NCBI RefSeq assembly: GCF_003285015.1
Contig: NZ_QMFB01000030.1
Location: 53,287 to 117,286, forward strand
Direction of reading: 5' to 3'
Length of the DNA: 64,000 bases
From: Paenibacillus contaminans
Lineage (GTDB): Bacteria; Bacillota; Bacilli; Paenibacillales; NBRC-103111
Shown here in pieces: positions 52,101 through 59,885 of the stretch (its first letter is position 1; every line of letters starts with the position of its first letter). The notes under the pieces are model-generated. The model searched no databases. It had not been told where the DNA came from and was given only the letters and a program-made list of their open reading frames with translations. A program made the position numbers and the translations under genes.

Positions 52101-52918
52101 TGCAAGCCTTCTGGAAGTGAAGCCAAATACCCTTTTTTGATCGTGACCGCATCGCCGGACACCGTATAATCGGCACCGGATGTCAACGTATGCGCGCCGT
52201 TCGATATCGCCGTTAGCGTCGTATGAAGGACTGTCATGTTAATCTGAATATCCTGTTGATTAAGCGGAAACTTATCGAACTGCGCCGAAGTTGGAGAGAT
52301 CGCCGCAAACGGTTGTGCCTTGGCAAGCGATACATCGTCAAACCAAACAGTCCCAGGCGTATAAAGATTGTGCAGGGAAATGGTCACAATGGTCGCGTTC
52401 GCCGGCGCCTGAACGGATGCGGCAAGCTTCGTCCAATCGTTTACAACTTGATTCGCTCGTATATTCTCGGCGCTCAGGTAAGTCGAGCCGTTATACCATG
52501 ACAGTTGAATCAACGGCTGGCCTTGTAAATTTTCCGTTTTGTAATACACGCTAAAATCATAGGCTTCGCCCGCTTCCACAGGTATGCTCCCTTGTGTGGC
52601 CAGGGCTCTGTCCGCAGAGGTAGGAACCGTCAGCTTTACCGAACGGCTGCCGCTATTCGCCGTCGCGAGATCGAGCTCCGCTGCGCCATTCGTATTGACC
52701 TTATTCAATGTCCATCGGCTAGGAGAAGAAGCGCCGTCTTCAAAACCGGGGTTATAAACCATATTGGTTACCCCGATTGCCATCGTCGAAAAATCCGCCG
52801 GCGAACCTCCGTTCTCCGCATAGGAAGGGGTTGGCCAATAGCCGATTATCATACAGAATACCGTGACAAGCAGGATGAATTTGCGAACGGAACGAGGCCT
52901 TGTTAGATAAGGCAGCAT
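46193..52918 (-). CDS. Giant SLH-anchored multimodular glycan-active protein
   Basis: 2241 residues; AGGAGG lies 10 bp before the ATG. After the signal peptide, two near-identical CBM4/9-like modules (NPGFEDGASSP...FDDVSL, about 52-200 and 302-455) alternate with X2-like Ig modules (FDKFPLNQQDIQINMTVLHT; FDQNIPAQQDIPVVIYANG; FDKNELLRQPLTIDFKESEG). Two more binding-like modules run to about 950. A helical region follows (WDDVFDWEWLDGYGYKWSLHEPDHHVNSQIASTMINSYELYGNADYL, DNVSSLVMLTAAKLGYYETDP), resembling alpha/alpha barrels of lyases and glycosidases but with no family I can name. A binding-like domain, a cadherin-like domain (ANLSDLKVDGLTISGF) and three SLH repeats end the protein. Wall-anchored; the ACTGYA repeats upstream suggest control by the 43470 sensor. 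Confidence 0.82.
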   Translation of the reverse strand: MLPYLTRPRSVRKFILLVTVFCMIIGYWPTPSYAENGGSPADFSTMAIGVTNMVYNPGFEDGASSPSRWTLNKVNTNGAAELDLATANSGSRSVKLTVPTSADRALATQGSIPVEAGEAYDFSVYYKTENLQGQPLIQLSWYNGSTYLSAENIRANQVVNDWTKLAASVQAPANATIVTISLHNLYTPGTVWFDDVSLAKAQPFAAISPTSAQFDKFPLNQQDIQINMTVLHTTLTAISNGAHTLTSGADYTVSGDAVTIKKGYLASLPEGLQELAFSFSSGKTLMLQITITNGTSAGGNVVDNPGFEDGASSPAGWTLNKVNTNGTAELDLATANSGSRSVKLTVPTASDRAVVTRSGVPVQAGKNYNFSVYYKTENLAGQPLIQLSWYNGSTYLSADSVRADRNASEWKKFSMNVLSPVNATSVVISLHNIYTPGTVWFDDVSLHRIVLNSSISPSFAAFDQNIPAQQDIPVVIYANGNTLREIRSGGGILEAGTDYTLEQNQVILKKQYLSQLLSGVTAFEFAFSEGADQSFSLLIVNSTKLLASDVTFDKNELLRQPLTIDFKESEGELTALRIGNQLLTSQQYSVQGNRVTLNEGYLASLATKMYGLSFAFSSGSIASAALTIIDTTTPFTTNLLNNAGFEEGGGSPDSWQFSNDGTIGSWSWDDSVSHDGNKSIKLINGHETDISSIIHPYTVIVPDNAYQVETFYRTDNLQGDVAMSIEWYSTPDSAGFLSREIVTGVRNGNDWRKLFHEQIAPRDARYVKVSLMVKEGTGSVWFDQARLVNHNLLRNHGFEKGDSVPDSWVYDKQATNGSMELVSDETYTGAKSLKVTRASQDDIAIVSQPNIAVFGGKMYNAQLRYKTENGASAIALVFEWFNEAGERLRLDEITGAAASEWKLLTAQKWAPEAATQLDIQIKPVGGPGGVWLDEAELRQTLVDSARNLVPVTDLYDVNEQMEPADFWSLMPGIELNPPAASVWTQKPLADYYFGPTEGEALNYITLSTPELTLARDATVPVMNGLLGQAIAPGMPLAIAGDIEFNPLLSAHAGYSNKYFPRSMQRYVQSEYNPSYVLTGEPYFKERSNELLQYLLFSQWQPDGSNRFVSKYFPSQYVPHPEWAGGWDDVFDWEWLDGYGYKWSLHEPDHHVNSQIASTMINSYELYGNADYLQAAKSFYYNQVPRYGFHKGVWNNHVYYWTEYNPSGASAGITSDDSTDNVSSLVMLTAAKLGYYETDPQLKAQYLEYARGLLWYLVREFYLEGRWYYDGFENKLNPDRFAVSHDGVVIQDAYLAIVYLYKAGVDISEFLQYLSGVEEEYSEIWALLQRKAYLKMAKIYDGEPAPNSPVTFSTFVHTMSTDLNEVRFQDKIPAGFVEQETLDIRISKILPPDGNNPNWTIDPENDVVFTITPAQLEEGVIIPFAMPKRTTYKIAYEAVAASGFDRAKAVDEDSSVSAWIVDDDNTATFVRLTSGTSGEKTKSHTMPLNMPSRVNAENFLSFSAQLLFPFGDETSAVLETSPAPAGTVYRHDDDWGDLAASKYIYPIQSLYPVKEPVGLQMYSDSYGEKGRVLSATKAGDYVGLEFELFRPAEEYTVFAYYAKDDSRGIAAMYMDGERIGADFDLYASKNTAYDAPVPVAVDMGAQTLDAGKHELKYEVIGKNTSSKGYEIGLYEGLILQPTNLSLPSFSVYANGGKMKEGAVFKEGDNVIFTAKLQDGNWPGVRVETFIDDVPYEGGELEMDGSASDHVLKVVVSDAAANRKEKIYPFTVLANDRVMNNNANLSDLKVDGLTISGFNADVVNYTVSRPEGTSSIPTVTAAAEDANAAVDIEAAAAWSGKTKITVTAEDGVTRKTYTVHFILVPNAVENTGTNEPGAGQAVVEKPPAPKPNQDGIVFLALQAGQTEMTVSRELLEEAEQIAIVKDGLTLWLSKEAMGQVRELLNFSANKEEKLVVSIQAGWGEAEKQQLAQLSEQANAELKAASAVYDIRLSAVEDGEHLALPLTVSLAYDEQADAGLIGVYRLGEDGKLEYLGGKVNGDRIEAMLPRPGKVVVLAYDKTFEDVPAGHWAYRMLKETAARHLVEGVSDNAFEPSRDVNRAEFATLLVRMLGLETGGTVSFADVDPDAWYPGYVAAAAKAGLVNGTDTGLFAPERTITREEMAVMLVRAYALKQGSKNEQTPIAPIAAFADRDLTSEWARQALDAAASLGLVAGRSGDRFFPLGSTNRAEAAQAIYNLAKLDS

Positions 52919-53163
52919 GTAACTGATTCCTCCTTGACTTCAATTAATCCATTCTCTAAATCAAGCAATGAAACACGAATAGCTTTCAGATCTCCTCCGA
53001 ATACCTCCTTTTTAACAGAACGCATTTTTTGAATCGACAGAAAACGCTTACAAACTCCTGATCGCCCCTCCCAAGCTATGATCGGGATTCCGCCTGCCCT
53101 TCGCGTATTCTCACGCCGATTGCAAGCACGCTTCCATCATTTCATAGCCGTTCTGCCAGGTAT

Positions 53164-53226
53164 ACTGTAAAATCGGATAGTTCCATGCTAGAAATCGACT
53201 GTACTTTTGGAACAAACTGCACATTT
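53164..53226. promoter_or_regulatory. ACTGYA repeats upstream of the 2241-residue SLH gene
   Basis: GGTATACTGTAAAA (ACTG at 53164), ACTGTACTTTTG (53198) and ACTGCACATTTG (53216). The first two repeat the arrangement upstream of importer 2. They lie 246-308 bp before the SLH start in the 467-bp gap 52919-53385; I see no gene in this gap. Confidence 0.5.
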
Positions 53227-53280
53227 GGTGCTGTGATTCCGCAGCATGATTCACTTTCGGACAGACTGCCGGACAACGAA

Positions 53281-53313
53281 AAAAACAGCCGGCTAATTAG
53301 CTTGGCTGTTTGC
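53281..53313 (-). terminator. Orphan terminator-like hairpin
   Basis: AAACAGCC pairs with GGCTGTTT over a loop of about 13 bases, and on the minus strand it is followed by a run of seven T. No minus-strand gene ends here, since the plus-strand TVP38-like gene begins 73 bp to the right. Confidence 0.5.
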
Positions 53314-53385
53314 TGCGTCGTTCGTTTTCGTCGAGCCCGAACTGCTTCATTGATTAGATCCGACTCCGTAAAGTAAACTAGTAAC

Positions 53386-53997
53386 ATGAGAACATTCGTC
53401 GCAATTTTTGGTTACGCGGTGTCCGCGATTCTATGCTTCATCTATAGGGATGAAATTATCGATTGGCTTCGGAGCGGGGACGCGCCGCTTGTCCTTATTT
53501 TTCTTATTGCCGTAGGTTTTATCTTATTTCCCGTCATTCCATTCAAAATCGTCATCGGGATCTTCGGATACATATACGGACCGCTGCTTGGCGCCTTTAT
53601 CAGTTGGCTGGCCGCATCCGTCGGAACCGTGATCGTTTACCTGTTCGTGCAATTTTTCTTCCAAAAGCAAGCCCGCGCTTACTTATCCAAATTCAGCCGG
53701 CTTGAAAAGCTGCAGCAAAAGATGGAGCGGCATCCGTTTTGGACGATCGTTTTCGCCCGCATCATCCCCGTACTGCCGCAGGCTGCAGTCAACGTTTATT
53801 CGGCGCTGCTCTCCATTCGTCTTCCGACTTACGCAGCGGCATCCGCGATCGGCAAAATTCCGGCCATGCTCGTTTATGCTTATATCGGCCAATATTTATT
53901 TTCCGACACATTACGGCTGCTGACGGTCATCGGCATATACGCCGCGTTTTTATTGGTCACCTATCTCATTTACCGCCGTTACTTTTCTGCTTTGTAG
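53386..53997 (+). CDS. TVP38/TMEM64 (VTT domain) family membrane protein
   Basis: 203 residues, strongly hydrophobic, with about five to six membrane segments. LFPVIPFKIVIGIFGYIYGPLLGAFISWLAASVGT and FARIIPVLPQAAVNVYSALLSI carry the glycine-rich loops and the F-x-R-x-x-P-x-x-P motif of the VTT family, proposed lipid scramblases or ion transporters of the cytoplasmic membrane. The ATG at 53386 lacks a good Shine-Dalgarno, so the start is somewhat uncertain. It is a single-gene unit unrelated to the sugar genes. Confidence 0.85.
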   Translation: MRTFVAIFGYAVSAILCFIYRDEIIDWLRSGDAPLVLIFLIAVGFILFPVIPFKIVIGIFGYIYGPLLGAFISWLAASVGTVIVYLFVQFFFQKQARAYLSKFSRLEKLQQKMERHPFWTIVFARIIPVLPQAAVNVYSALLSIRLPTYAAASAIGKIPAMLVYAYIGQYLFSDTLRLLTVIGIYAAFLLVTYLIYRRYFSAL

Positions 53998-54013
53998 GTC
54001 CTGCCGCGCAACG

Positions 54014-54061
54014 AAAACAACCGGTCTCGCCGACAATCATGTCGAGGAAACCGGTTCTTTG
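54014..54061. terminator. Bidirectional terminator after the TVP38-like gene
   Basis: AACCGGT is complementary to ACCGGTT across an inner CGACA/TGTCG stem. Tails are CTTTGG on the plus strand and TTGTTTTCG on the minus strand. It serves the convergent genes on either side. Confidence 0.7.
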
Positions 54062-54072
54062 GTACAGGGCTT

Positions 54073-56037
54073 TTACCGCGGAGCCGTACTGCAGCTTCCT
54101 CGGGGCGCGGAGCCGTTTGCCTCGTCTTCGAGAAAAGGAAGCCGGGCGGTATCGAGTCCGGTAATCGCGAGTAACGGTTCTTTGGGGATTTTTCCGTTGA
54201 TGGCCGCCATCTTCACCCCTTCGGTAAGCGGACTCCAGATGCACTCCATCTTAAGCCCGTCCCGTTCGTACACGGTGCGGCGCATGGAGGTAATGGCATT
54301 GCCGTAGGCCCATTCGTCGACGATCTTCCCGTCCTGGAACATGTGCCGGAAGTTATCAAAGCTGCCTACTTCCGCTTCGCTGCGCACTTCCGCAACAAAG
54401 CCGTTCCCCGTCAGCAAAAAGCCGCGTTTGGCAAAATCGCGCGCTTCTCCCTCATAATTGTAGAAGGATACCGCAAGGTAATCGTTGATCCTCTCCACTT
54501 TTACCGCTTTATCTCGTCCATGATTGCCGAATAGAAGCGGGAAGAAGGCCATATAGACCGGGCCATCCTTCACGAACACCGGGCAAGGCTCCACACTGCC
54601 GCCCTCCAGGCCGGACAGGTTCCGTTCGCCCAGCCAAACTTCTTCGACAAAGCCGTATCGCGCGGGAAACAGAAGCGTCAGCTTCAAGCTTGTGACCTGT
54701 TCGCTCAAGCACAGCTTGGGCTTATACAGCAGCATCGCTGTCCGGTCGTGCTGCATGCCGATTTTTCGGCCTTCGTCCAGTATGGAGTCGACCCAATTGA
54801 GCCAATTCAACCCGACGTATTGATTCATTTCGCTTGGTCTTTTGTCGTTCACGATGTAGTTGGCGTATACCGTCGCCACATCCGCTTGAGTGGCCACATG
54901 CTCCTTCCGCCGGTAAAGCAGGTGAAAGGAATCGGTAAAGACACCGGTCCGGAATTCGCGCGCAATGACGCCGAGAGCGTAGTCCGCAGTCATATAAGTC
55001 GAGTTGCTGCCCGAACCGGCGGGTAATTCCACAATATTGTCGGAAACGGCGGGATCGGCCGGCTGCGGATGATCGGTTGACGATGCAAGTTCATAAGTAC
55101 CCTGCACGCGGTAAGGATAAGTTTTATGAAGTCCATGCTCCACTAAATAGTCCGGGCAATGGAAGGTCGTATTCAGCAGCCACCCGACGCTTACTTGCAT
55201 GAAAGGCAAGTTATTATGAACCAATTCGTCCGTTTTGCCGTACTTGGAGGAAAATAACGTGTTCATCGGGTTGATCGCCATCTTGTCGCCCAGAAGCGCA
55301 TACAAAATGAACCGCGATTGATGGGTATGCGCCGTCGAGTCGACTTCGTATACCCTGGAATAAGGACCGGCGGTCTGATACGTGGAGGGATGATAATGGC
55401 TCCACACATCGGCCCATAACCGCTCTTCGATCTGCAGCGCCAACATGCGAATCGTCGGCTCCTCAACCAGCTCCGCGATTTCCGCCATGCAATAAACTTG
55501 GATGGGCGAGTATGTCGGGCTGTTGAATTCGCTCATAAACCCTCGGCGCGTCAGCATGTCTTTCAAGTCATGCATGCGGCGGACGGCCAGCGCGGAATCG
55601 TCCGGGCGGCTGAAGTAGATTCCGGCCGCAAGCAGCGTATAACATCCCATCGTCGGGAAATTGTCGTTGGCGCCGCGGAATTCAAGATCGGTATGCCGGA
55701 ACGAATCCAGCACATCAAGCAAATAAGCTTCCAGCGCGCCGATCGCCTGATCGTCGAGGTACCGTTTGTATTTTACTAAAAGCTGCAACGCGGCCATCGG
55801 TGTAAAGTGGCATGCGGCGAACGCGGATGCGGCTATAATCCGGTTGGCGGTTTTGATCGCTTCCGCATTCCCGCCGGAAACGTAAGAAATTGCGTACCAC
55901 AACCGCTCTCTCAGTCTAGGCGGCGCCTCCGCTCCGATCCACCGGCCCGCTTCGTCGAAATAGTCCAAACTGTACGCCGCCAGCTTGGCGTATATTTGCC
56001 GCTGTCTTTCGATTTGACCTGGCACATCGTAGAACAT
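54073..56037 (-). CDS. Cytosolic lyase-like protein, alpha/alpha toroid plus beta-sandwich
   Basis: 654 residues, no signal peptide. The N-terminal 350 residues are helical with motifs FRGANDNFPTMGCYTLLAAGIYF, RRGFMSEFNSPTYSPIQVYCMAEIAE and YEVDSTAHTHQSRFILYALLG. The last 300 are beta-rich (YMTADYALGVIAREFRTG, MLLYKPKLCLSEQVTSLKLTL). That shape and the Asn/His/Tyr-rich motifs resemble alginate-lyase and heparinase-type polysaccharide lyases, but I do not recognise a defined family. Being intracellular, it would cut imported oligosaccharides. AAAGGAG lies eight bases before the ATG. It is the last gene of the importer 3 transcript, behind a hairpin. Confidence 0.6.
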   Translation of the reverse strand: MFYDVPGQIERQRQIYAKLAAYSLDYFDEAGRWIGAEAPPRLRERLWYAISYVSGGNAEAIKTANRIIAASAFAACHFTPMAALQLLVKYKRYLDDQAIGALEAYLLDVLDSFRHTDLEFRGANDNFPTMGCYTLLAAGIYFSRPDDSALAVRRMHDLKDMLTRRGFMSEFNSPTYSPIQVYCMAEIAELVEEPTIRMLALQIEERLWADVWSHYHPSTYQTAGPYSRVYEVDSTAHTHQSRFILYALLGDKMAINPMNTLFSSKYGKTDELVHNNLPFMQVSVGWLLNTTFHCPDYLVEHGLHKTYPYRVQGTYELASSTDHPQPADPAVSDNIVELPAGSGSNSTYMTADYALGVIAREFRTGVFTDSFHLLYRRKEHVATQADVATVYANYIVNDKRPSEMNQYVGLNWLNWVDSILDEGRKIGMQHDRTAMLLYKPKLCLSEQVTSLKLTLLFPARYGFVEEVWLGERNLSGLEGGSVEPCPVFVKDGPVYMAFFPLLFGNHGRDKAVKVERINDYLAVSFYNYEGEARDFAKRGFLLTGNGFVAEVRSEAEVGSFDNFRHMFQDGKIVDEWAYGNAITSMRRTVYERDGLKMECIWSPLTEGVKMAAINGKIPKEPLLAITGLDTARLPFLEDEANGSAPRGSCSTAPR

Positions 56038-56067
56038 TGCACCTGCTCCTTTTAAATCACCATATTA

Positions 56068-56118
56068 AAATAAAATCCCAAGTGAAATCATCCTGGCATA
56101 CGGAACGATTTCACTTGG
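56068..56118 (-). terminator. Terminator between importer 3 and the lyase-like gene
   Basis: CCAAGTGAAATC and GATTTCACTTGG (12 bp, perfect) enclose a 17-base loop. On the minus strand it is followed by GATTTTATTTTAAT. It would end most importer transcripts, with some read-through to the lyase-like gene. Confidence 0.8.
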
Positions 56119-56167
56119 AGGAAAGCATTTTATGAAGGACAAGATTGTTGCGAAGCGTCCTAGTCTT

Positions 56168-57760
56168 TTACTTGTCGATCTTCAATTGCTGATAAAGCTC
56201 ATTGGCATTTTTCTCAAGCACGGTACCGCCCAAGTCGTTCCATTGCTTCACAAAGTCGTCGAACGCAGATACCGGCAAGGTGCCGTTGACGATCTTGGCA
56301 TACGTTTCAACCTTCAGCTTCATCATATCCGGCCAATATTTCCCGGCGTCCGGGACGGCGTCCGCCTTGCCGAACAAGCCTACCCGCGGATAATTGTATT
56401 CTCTCTGTACCTTCAGCAGCGCCTGGTCGTAATATTTGTCGGCAATTGCCGGATTCGGCTGCTGAACGAACAGATTGGCATAGCTGCCGTCCATCCCGAG
56501 CTTATCCCTTTCCGCTCCGTCATTGTACGGCGGGAGGTATTTGAGTCCGCCCTCTACGCCCTTGGCAGGATCGATATAATCCCAATGCGTACCTTGCACG
56601 CCCCAGAACATGCCGCGGTACAGTTCTTCATCGTTTTGCAGCTTATCGAAAATTTGAAGGATTTTGTTCATCTTCTCCGGCTGTTTCTCCAACTGCTTGC
56701 CGAATACCCACGAATTGCCCGTTAATCCCCATGCCCAAGTCGATCTTCCACCCGGACCTTGCGGCGGCGGAGCCATTTCTATTTTCGCATCCGGGTTAGC
56801 CTTCTTCTGGGCTTCCACCCACGAAGGGAACGTGTCTGCGCCAACATAGTCGAACATCGCCACTTTGCCGTCCAGCACCTTCTGCTGGGTGTCCTTGCCG
56901 GTTACGAACTCGGGATCGATATAACCTTTCTTATACCAGTCGGCGAGCAGCGTCAGCGCTTGTTTGGCCTCCGGCTGCGTGGCGCCGTTGACCGCCTTGC
57001 CGCTCTTCAGCTCCCATTGCGTCGGCATGACGCCATGAGCGCCGAAAATTTGCAGGAAGGCCGCAAATTCGGAATTGCCCCGGCTGGTCATGCCGGTTAC
57101 GCCGATTTTCTTAAGCGCGGCAAACGCTGCCTCCAGCTCTTCAAGCGTATCCGGAATTTTATCGATGCCGGCTTTCTTCAGCAGATCCGTGCGCCATACT
57201 GCTCTGCTGGCAAATTGACCCGAGTAATAATACGTCGGCAATCCGTAGTTTTTGCCCTCGACATTCGGAATGTACCAGCTGCTTGCGGCGTACTTGTTGA
57301 TCCCAGCGAAAATACCGGGTGCGTGCTGCTCGATCGATTTCATCGGCACTTCGGCCAAAATGCCCATGGATTGGAATTTTTTCAAGTCCGCCGGAGTTGC
57401 GGCATAGAAGACATCGGGAACGGTGCCGGAAGAAAGCAAAATTTTCTGTTTCTGCTGATAATCGTCGTAACCGATCGACGTTACTTTTAATTTGACGTTA
57501 AACTTCTCTTCAATGTACTTCTGGCCGTATGAATTTTCCGGAAGCGCGCTGACATTCGTACGGAGCATCCAATTGATTTCCATTGGCGGTTCTGACGTTT
57601 TTGCCGCCTCCGACTGCTTCGGCGCAGGCGAAGAGCTTGCCGCAGGTTTCTCCGTTTCGCTCTTGCCGCATCCGCTAAGAACGGTGGCAAGTAAAGCGGC
57701 AGCAGTAATTCCCCCTACTAAAAACCGGCTTTCGGCAATACGTTTTCCTTGTTTTTTCAT
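56168..57760 (-). CDS. ABC importer 3: solute-binding lipoprotein
   Basis: 530 residues. The signal ends in VLSGC with lipidated Cys31, followed by a Ser/Pro/Lys tether. Binding-protein features include MEINWMLRTNVSALPENSYGQKYIEEKFNVKLKV, GTVPDVFYAATPADLKKFQSMGIL and YGLPTYYYSGQFASRAVWRTDLLKKAGI. GGGAGGG precedes the ATG. It is the third gene of its operon after both permeases, an order that resembles importer 1 and differs from importer 2. The downstream terminator at 56068 should enrich its message relative to the lyase-like gene. Confidence 0.9.
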   Translation of the reverse strand: MKKQGKRIAESRFLVGGITAAALLATVLSGCGKSETEKPAASSSPAPKQSEAAKTSEPPMEINWMLRTNVSALPENSYGQKYIEEKFNVKLKVTSIGYDDYQQKQKILLSSGTVPDVFYAATPADLKKFQSMGILAEVPMKSIEQHAPGIFAGINKYAASSWYIPNVEGKNYGLPTYYYSGQFASRAVWRTDLLKKAGIDKIPDTLEELEAAFAALKKIGVTGMTSRGNSEFAAFLQIFGAHGVMPTQWELKSGKAVNGATQPEAKQALTLLADWYKKGYIDPEFVTGKDTQQKVLDGKVAMFDYVGADTFPSWVEAQKKANPDAKIEMAPPPQGPGGRSTWAWGLTGNSWVFGKQLEKQPEKMNKILQIFDKLQNDEELYRGMFWGVQGTHWDYIDPAKGVEGGLKYLPPYNDGAERDKLGMDGSYANLFVQQPNPAIADKYYDQALLKVQREYNYPRVGLFGKADAVPDAGKYWPDMMKLKVETYAKIVNGTLPVSAFDDFVKQWNDLGGTVLEKNANELYQQLKIDK

Positions 57761-57850
57761 ATTGCTTATTCCCTCCCTTAATGATTCATACGTTTATATG
57801 AAGCCGTCCGGCGACATACCTGCGTCAAGCATTTCCTTTTGGTCCAAGCG

Positions 57851-58738
57851 TTACCCTTTGACGGAACCGAGCATAATGCCTTTGACGAAAAAGCGTTGAA
57901 TAAACGGATACAGGATAACGATCGGCATGGAAATGATCATGACCGTAGCCGCTTTCATCGATTCCGGCGTCATGGCCTTTTGCGCGTTCATTTCCCTGGA
58001 CACGTCGCCGAGAAACGAGCTCGTCTCGGTAATGACCACCTGGCGCAGAAAGAGCTGCAGCACTTGCAAATTCGGTTTGTTCGTATAGATGAGCGAATCG
58101 AACCAGGCGTTCCATTGCTCGACCGCGGTCCATAAACCGACAACCGCCAATACGGGCAGACTGAGCGGAATGATCAGCTTGAACAATACGACCCGTTCGC
58201 TGGCGCCATCCAATTTGATCGATTCGATCAATTCCTCCGGAATCGATTGAAAGAAATTTCGCATAATGATGACATTAAATGCGCTGACGGCGCCAGGAAC
58301 AATATATACCAGAAAATTATCGATCAAGCCGAGTTCCTTCTTGAGCAGATAGGAAGGAATCAACCCTCCGCCGAACATCATGCTGAAAATCAGCAGGAAC
58401 ATTAGCATCCCCCGGTGCGGAAACCTCTTCCTCGAAAGCGGATACGCGACCATCGACGTGAGCAATAAAGCGAGCGTAGTGCCGCCGACGGTGCGCGCAA
58501 TCGTAATCAAATACGCATCCTGAATCTCGCTTCGCTTCAAAATCTGCGCATAAGCTTGCAGGGTAGGGTCCGAAGGGAACAGATGCCAGCCGGACTGCAC
58601 GGCTACCTCCGGAGGGCTTAACGAAAGCGTCAGCTCATAAAGAAACGGATAAAGCGTTGAGACACCAAGCAAGCATAACAGAAAGATGTTCACGAAATTG
58701 AACAAGCGTTCGCCCGTTGTTTTTTTGATCGCATGCAT
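57851..58738 (-). CDS. ABC importer 3: permease, LplC/YtcP type
   Basis: 295 residues and six predicted membrane segments. The coupling loop reads ELIESIKLDGASERVVLFKLIIPLSLPVLA, in which the usual EAA is ESI, a mild departure. The C-terminus QRFFVKGIMLGSVKG is conserved with the other two. GGAGGGG lies seven bases before the ATG. It starts 16 bp after the LplB-type partner. Confidence 0.92.
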   Translation of the reverse strand: MHAIKKTTGERLFNFVNIFLLCLLGVSTLYPFLYELTLSLSPPEVAVQSGWHLFPSDPTLQAYAQILKRSEIQDAYLITIARTVGGTTLALLLTSMVAYPLSRKRFPHRGMLMFLLIFSMMFGGGLIPSYLLKKELGLIDNFLVYIVPGAVSAFNVIIMRNFFQSIPEELIESIKLDGASERVVLFKLIIPLSLPVLAVVGLWTAVEQWNAWFDSLIYTNKPNLQVLQLFLRQVVITETSSFLGDVSREMNAQKAMTPESMKAATVMIISMPIVILYPFIQRFFVKGIMLGSVKG

Positions 58739-58754
58739 TGTATCGCCCCTCCTT

Positions 58755-59672
58755 TCACCATAGTCCTTGATCGCGGTCGTACCGCTTCACCAGCCAGTTC
58801 GTCGTGAAGATCAGAACCAGTCCGAATACGGAAGAGAACAAGCCTGCCGCAGTTCCCAAGCCGTAATCCATGGAAAGCAAATTCCGCAGCACGTAGGTAT
58901 CCAAAATATCGCCGACATTGCTCGTCATCGGTGTGACCAGATTGTAGATCTGGTCGAAACCGACCGACAGGAAGCTGCCGATACTGAGGAGCAGCATCAC
59001 GAGAATTGTCGGCATGATGCCGGGAATCGTGACGTTCCACAACCGCTGCCAGCGGCTTGCGCCGTCAACGATGGCCGCTTCGTATAACGTCGGATCGATG
59101 CCCGATAATGCGGCGAAATAAATGATGGAGCCCCAGCCGACCCCTGCCCAAATATCGGATAAAATGAGAATCCCGTAAAATTTGCTCGGCTGCTGGAGCC
59201 AAAGAACCGGCTCGAACCCGAATAGGCCGATGATCGCGTTCACCGCGCCGTTTAATCCCAGAAAGGCGAAAAGAATCGAAGCCAGAATGACCCAAGAGAA
59301 AAAATGGGGCAAGTACGATATCGTCTGAATGACCCGGCGGAACATCACATTCCGCACCTCGTTCAGCATAAGCGCCAAAATAATGGGAGCAGGAAAAGTA
59401 ATCAAATACTTGAGCAGCGAAATCACAATCGTATTCCGCAATGCATTGGTGAATCCGTGTCCCGTGAACAGCCGCTGGAAATTGTCGAATCCAACCCACG
59501 GACTGCCCCACACGCCTTCCAACACGTGAAAATCCTTAAATGCGATTTGCAGCCCGTAAATCGGCACATATGCGAATAAGAAAAAGATACAGAAGCCGGG
59601 CAAAAACAGCGCGATTAAAAACTTGTTTTCTTTATACGTGTTCCAAAGAGATCGTAATTTGGCATTTGCCAT
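58755..59672 (-). CDS. ABC importer 3: permease, LplB type
   Basis: 305 residues. FLIALFLPGFCIFFLFAYVPIYGLQIAF opens the membrane part. The EAA loop reads LYEAAIVDGASRWQRLWNVTIPGIM. AAAGGA lies about 10 bp before the ATG. It heads the importer 3 transcript (LplB, LplC, binding protein, lyase-like), whose promoter must lie in the 85 bp between this start and the terminator at 59758. Confidence 0.92.
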   Translation of the reverse strand: MANAKLRSLWNTYKENKFLIALFLPGFCIFFLFAYVPIYGLQIAFKDFHVLEGVWGSPWVGFDNFQRLFTGHGFTNALRNTIVISLLKYLITFPAPIILALMLNEVRNVMFRRVIQTISYLPHFFSWVILASILFAFLGLNGAVNAIIGLFGFEPVLWLQQPSKFYGILILSDIWAGVGWGSIIYFAALSGIDPTLYEAAIVDGASRWQRLWNVTIPGIMPTILVMLLLSIGSFLSVGFDQIYNLVTPMTSNVGDILDTYVLRNLLSMDYGLGTAAGLFSSVFGLVLIFTTNWLVKRYDRDQGLW

Positions 59673-59757
59673 CCTGTCGGCATCCTTTCCGTGTTGTCTT
59701 TATGCCGCCTATCATAGCCCGATCTTTCGTTACAAGTCGATATTCAAATGTTTAGCA

Positions 59758-59796
59758 GGAAAAAAGAAAGATCGAACCGCCGAAGCGTTTCGATCC
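59758..59796 (-). terminator. Terminator of membrane AraC sensor 2
   Basis: On the minus strand GATCGAA pairs with TTCGATC across an inner CGCTTCGGCGG loop, followed by TTTCTTTTTTCC. It separates the sensor transcript from importer 3. Confidence 0.8.
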
Positions 59797-59885
59797 GATC
59801 AAACGTAAACCCGATATGGCGCGCGGCTTTGAGGCAACCTTGCATTACGAAACGATGTTCAAATGTTCGGTGCGACGCCGCTCAG

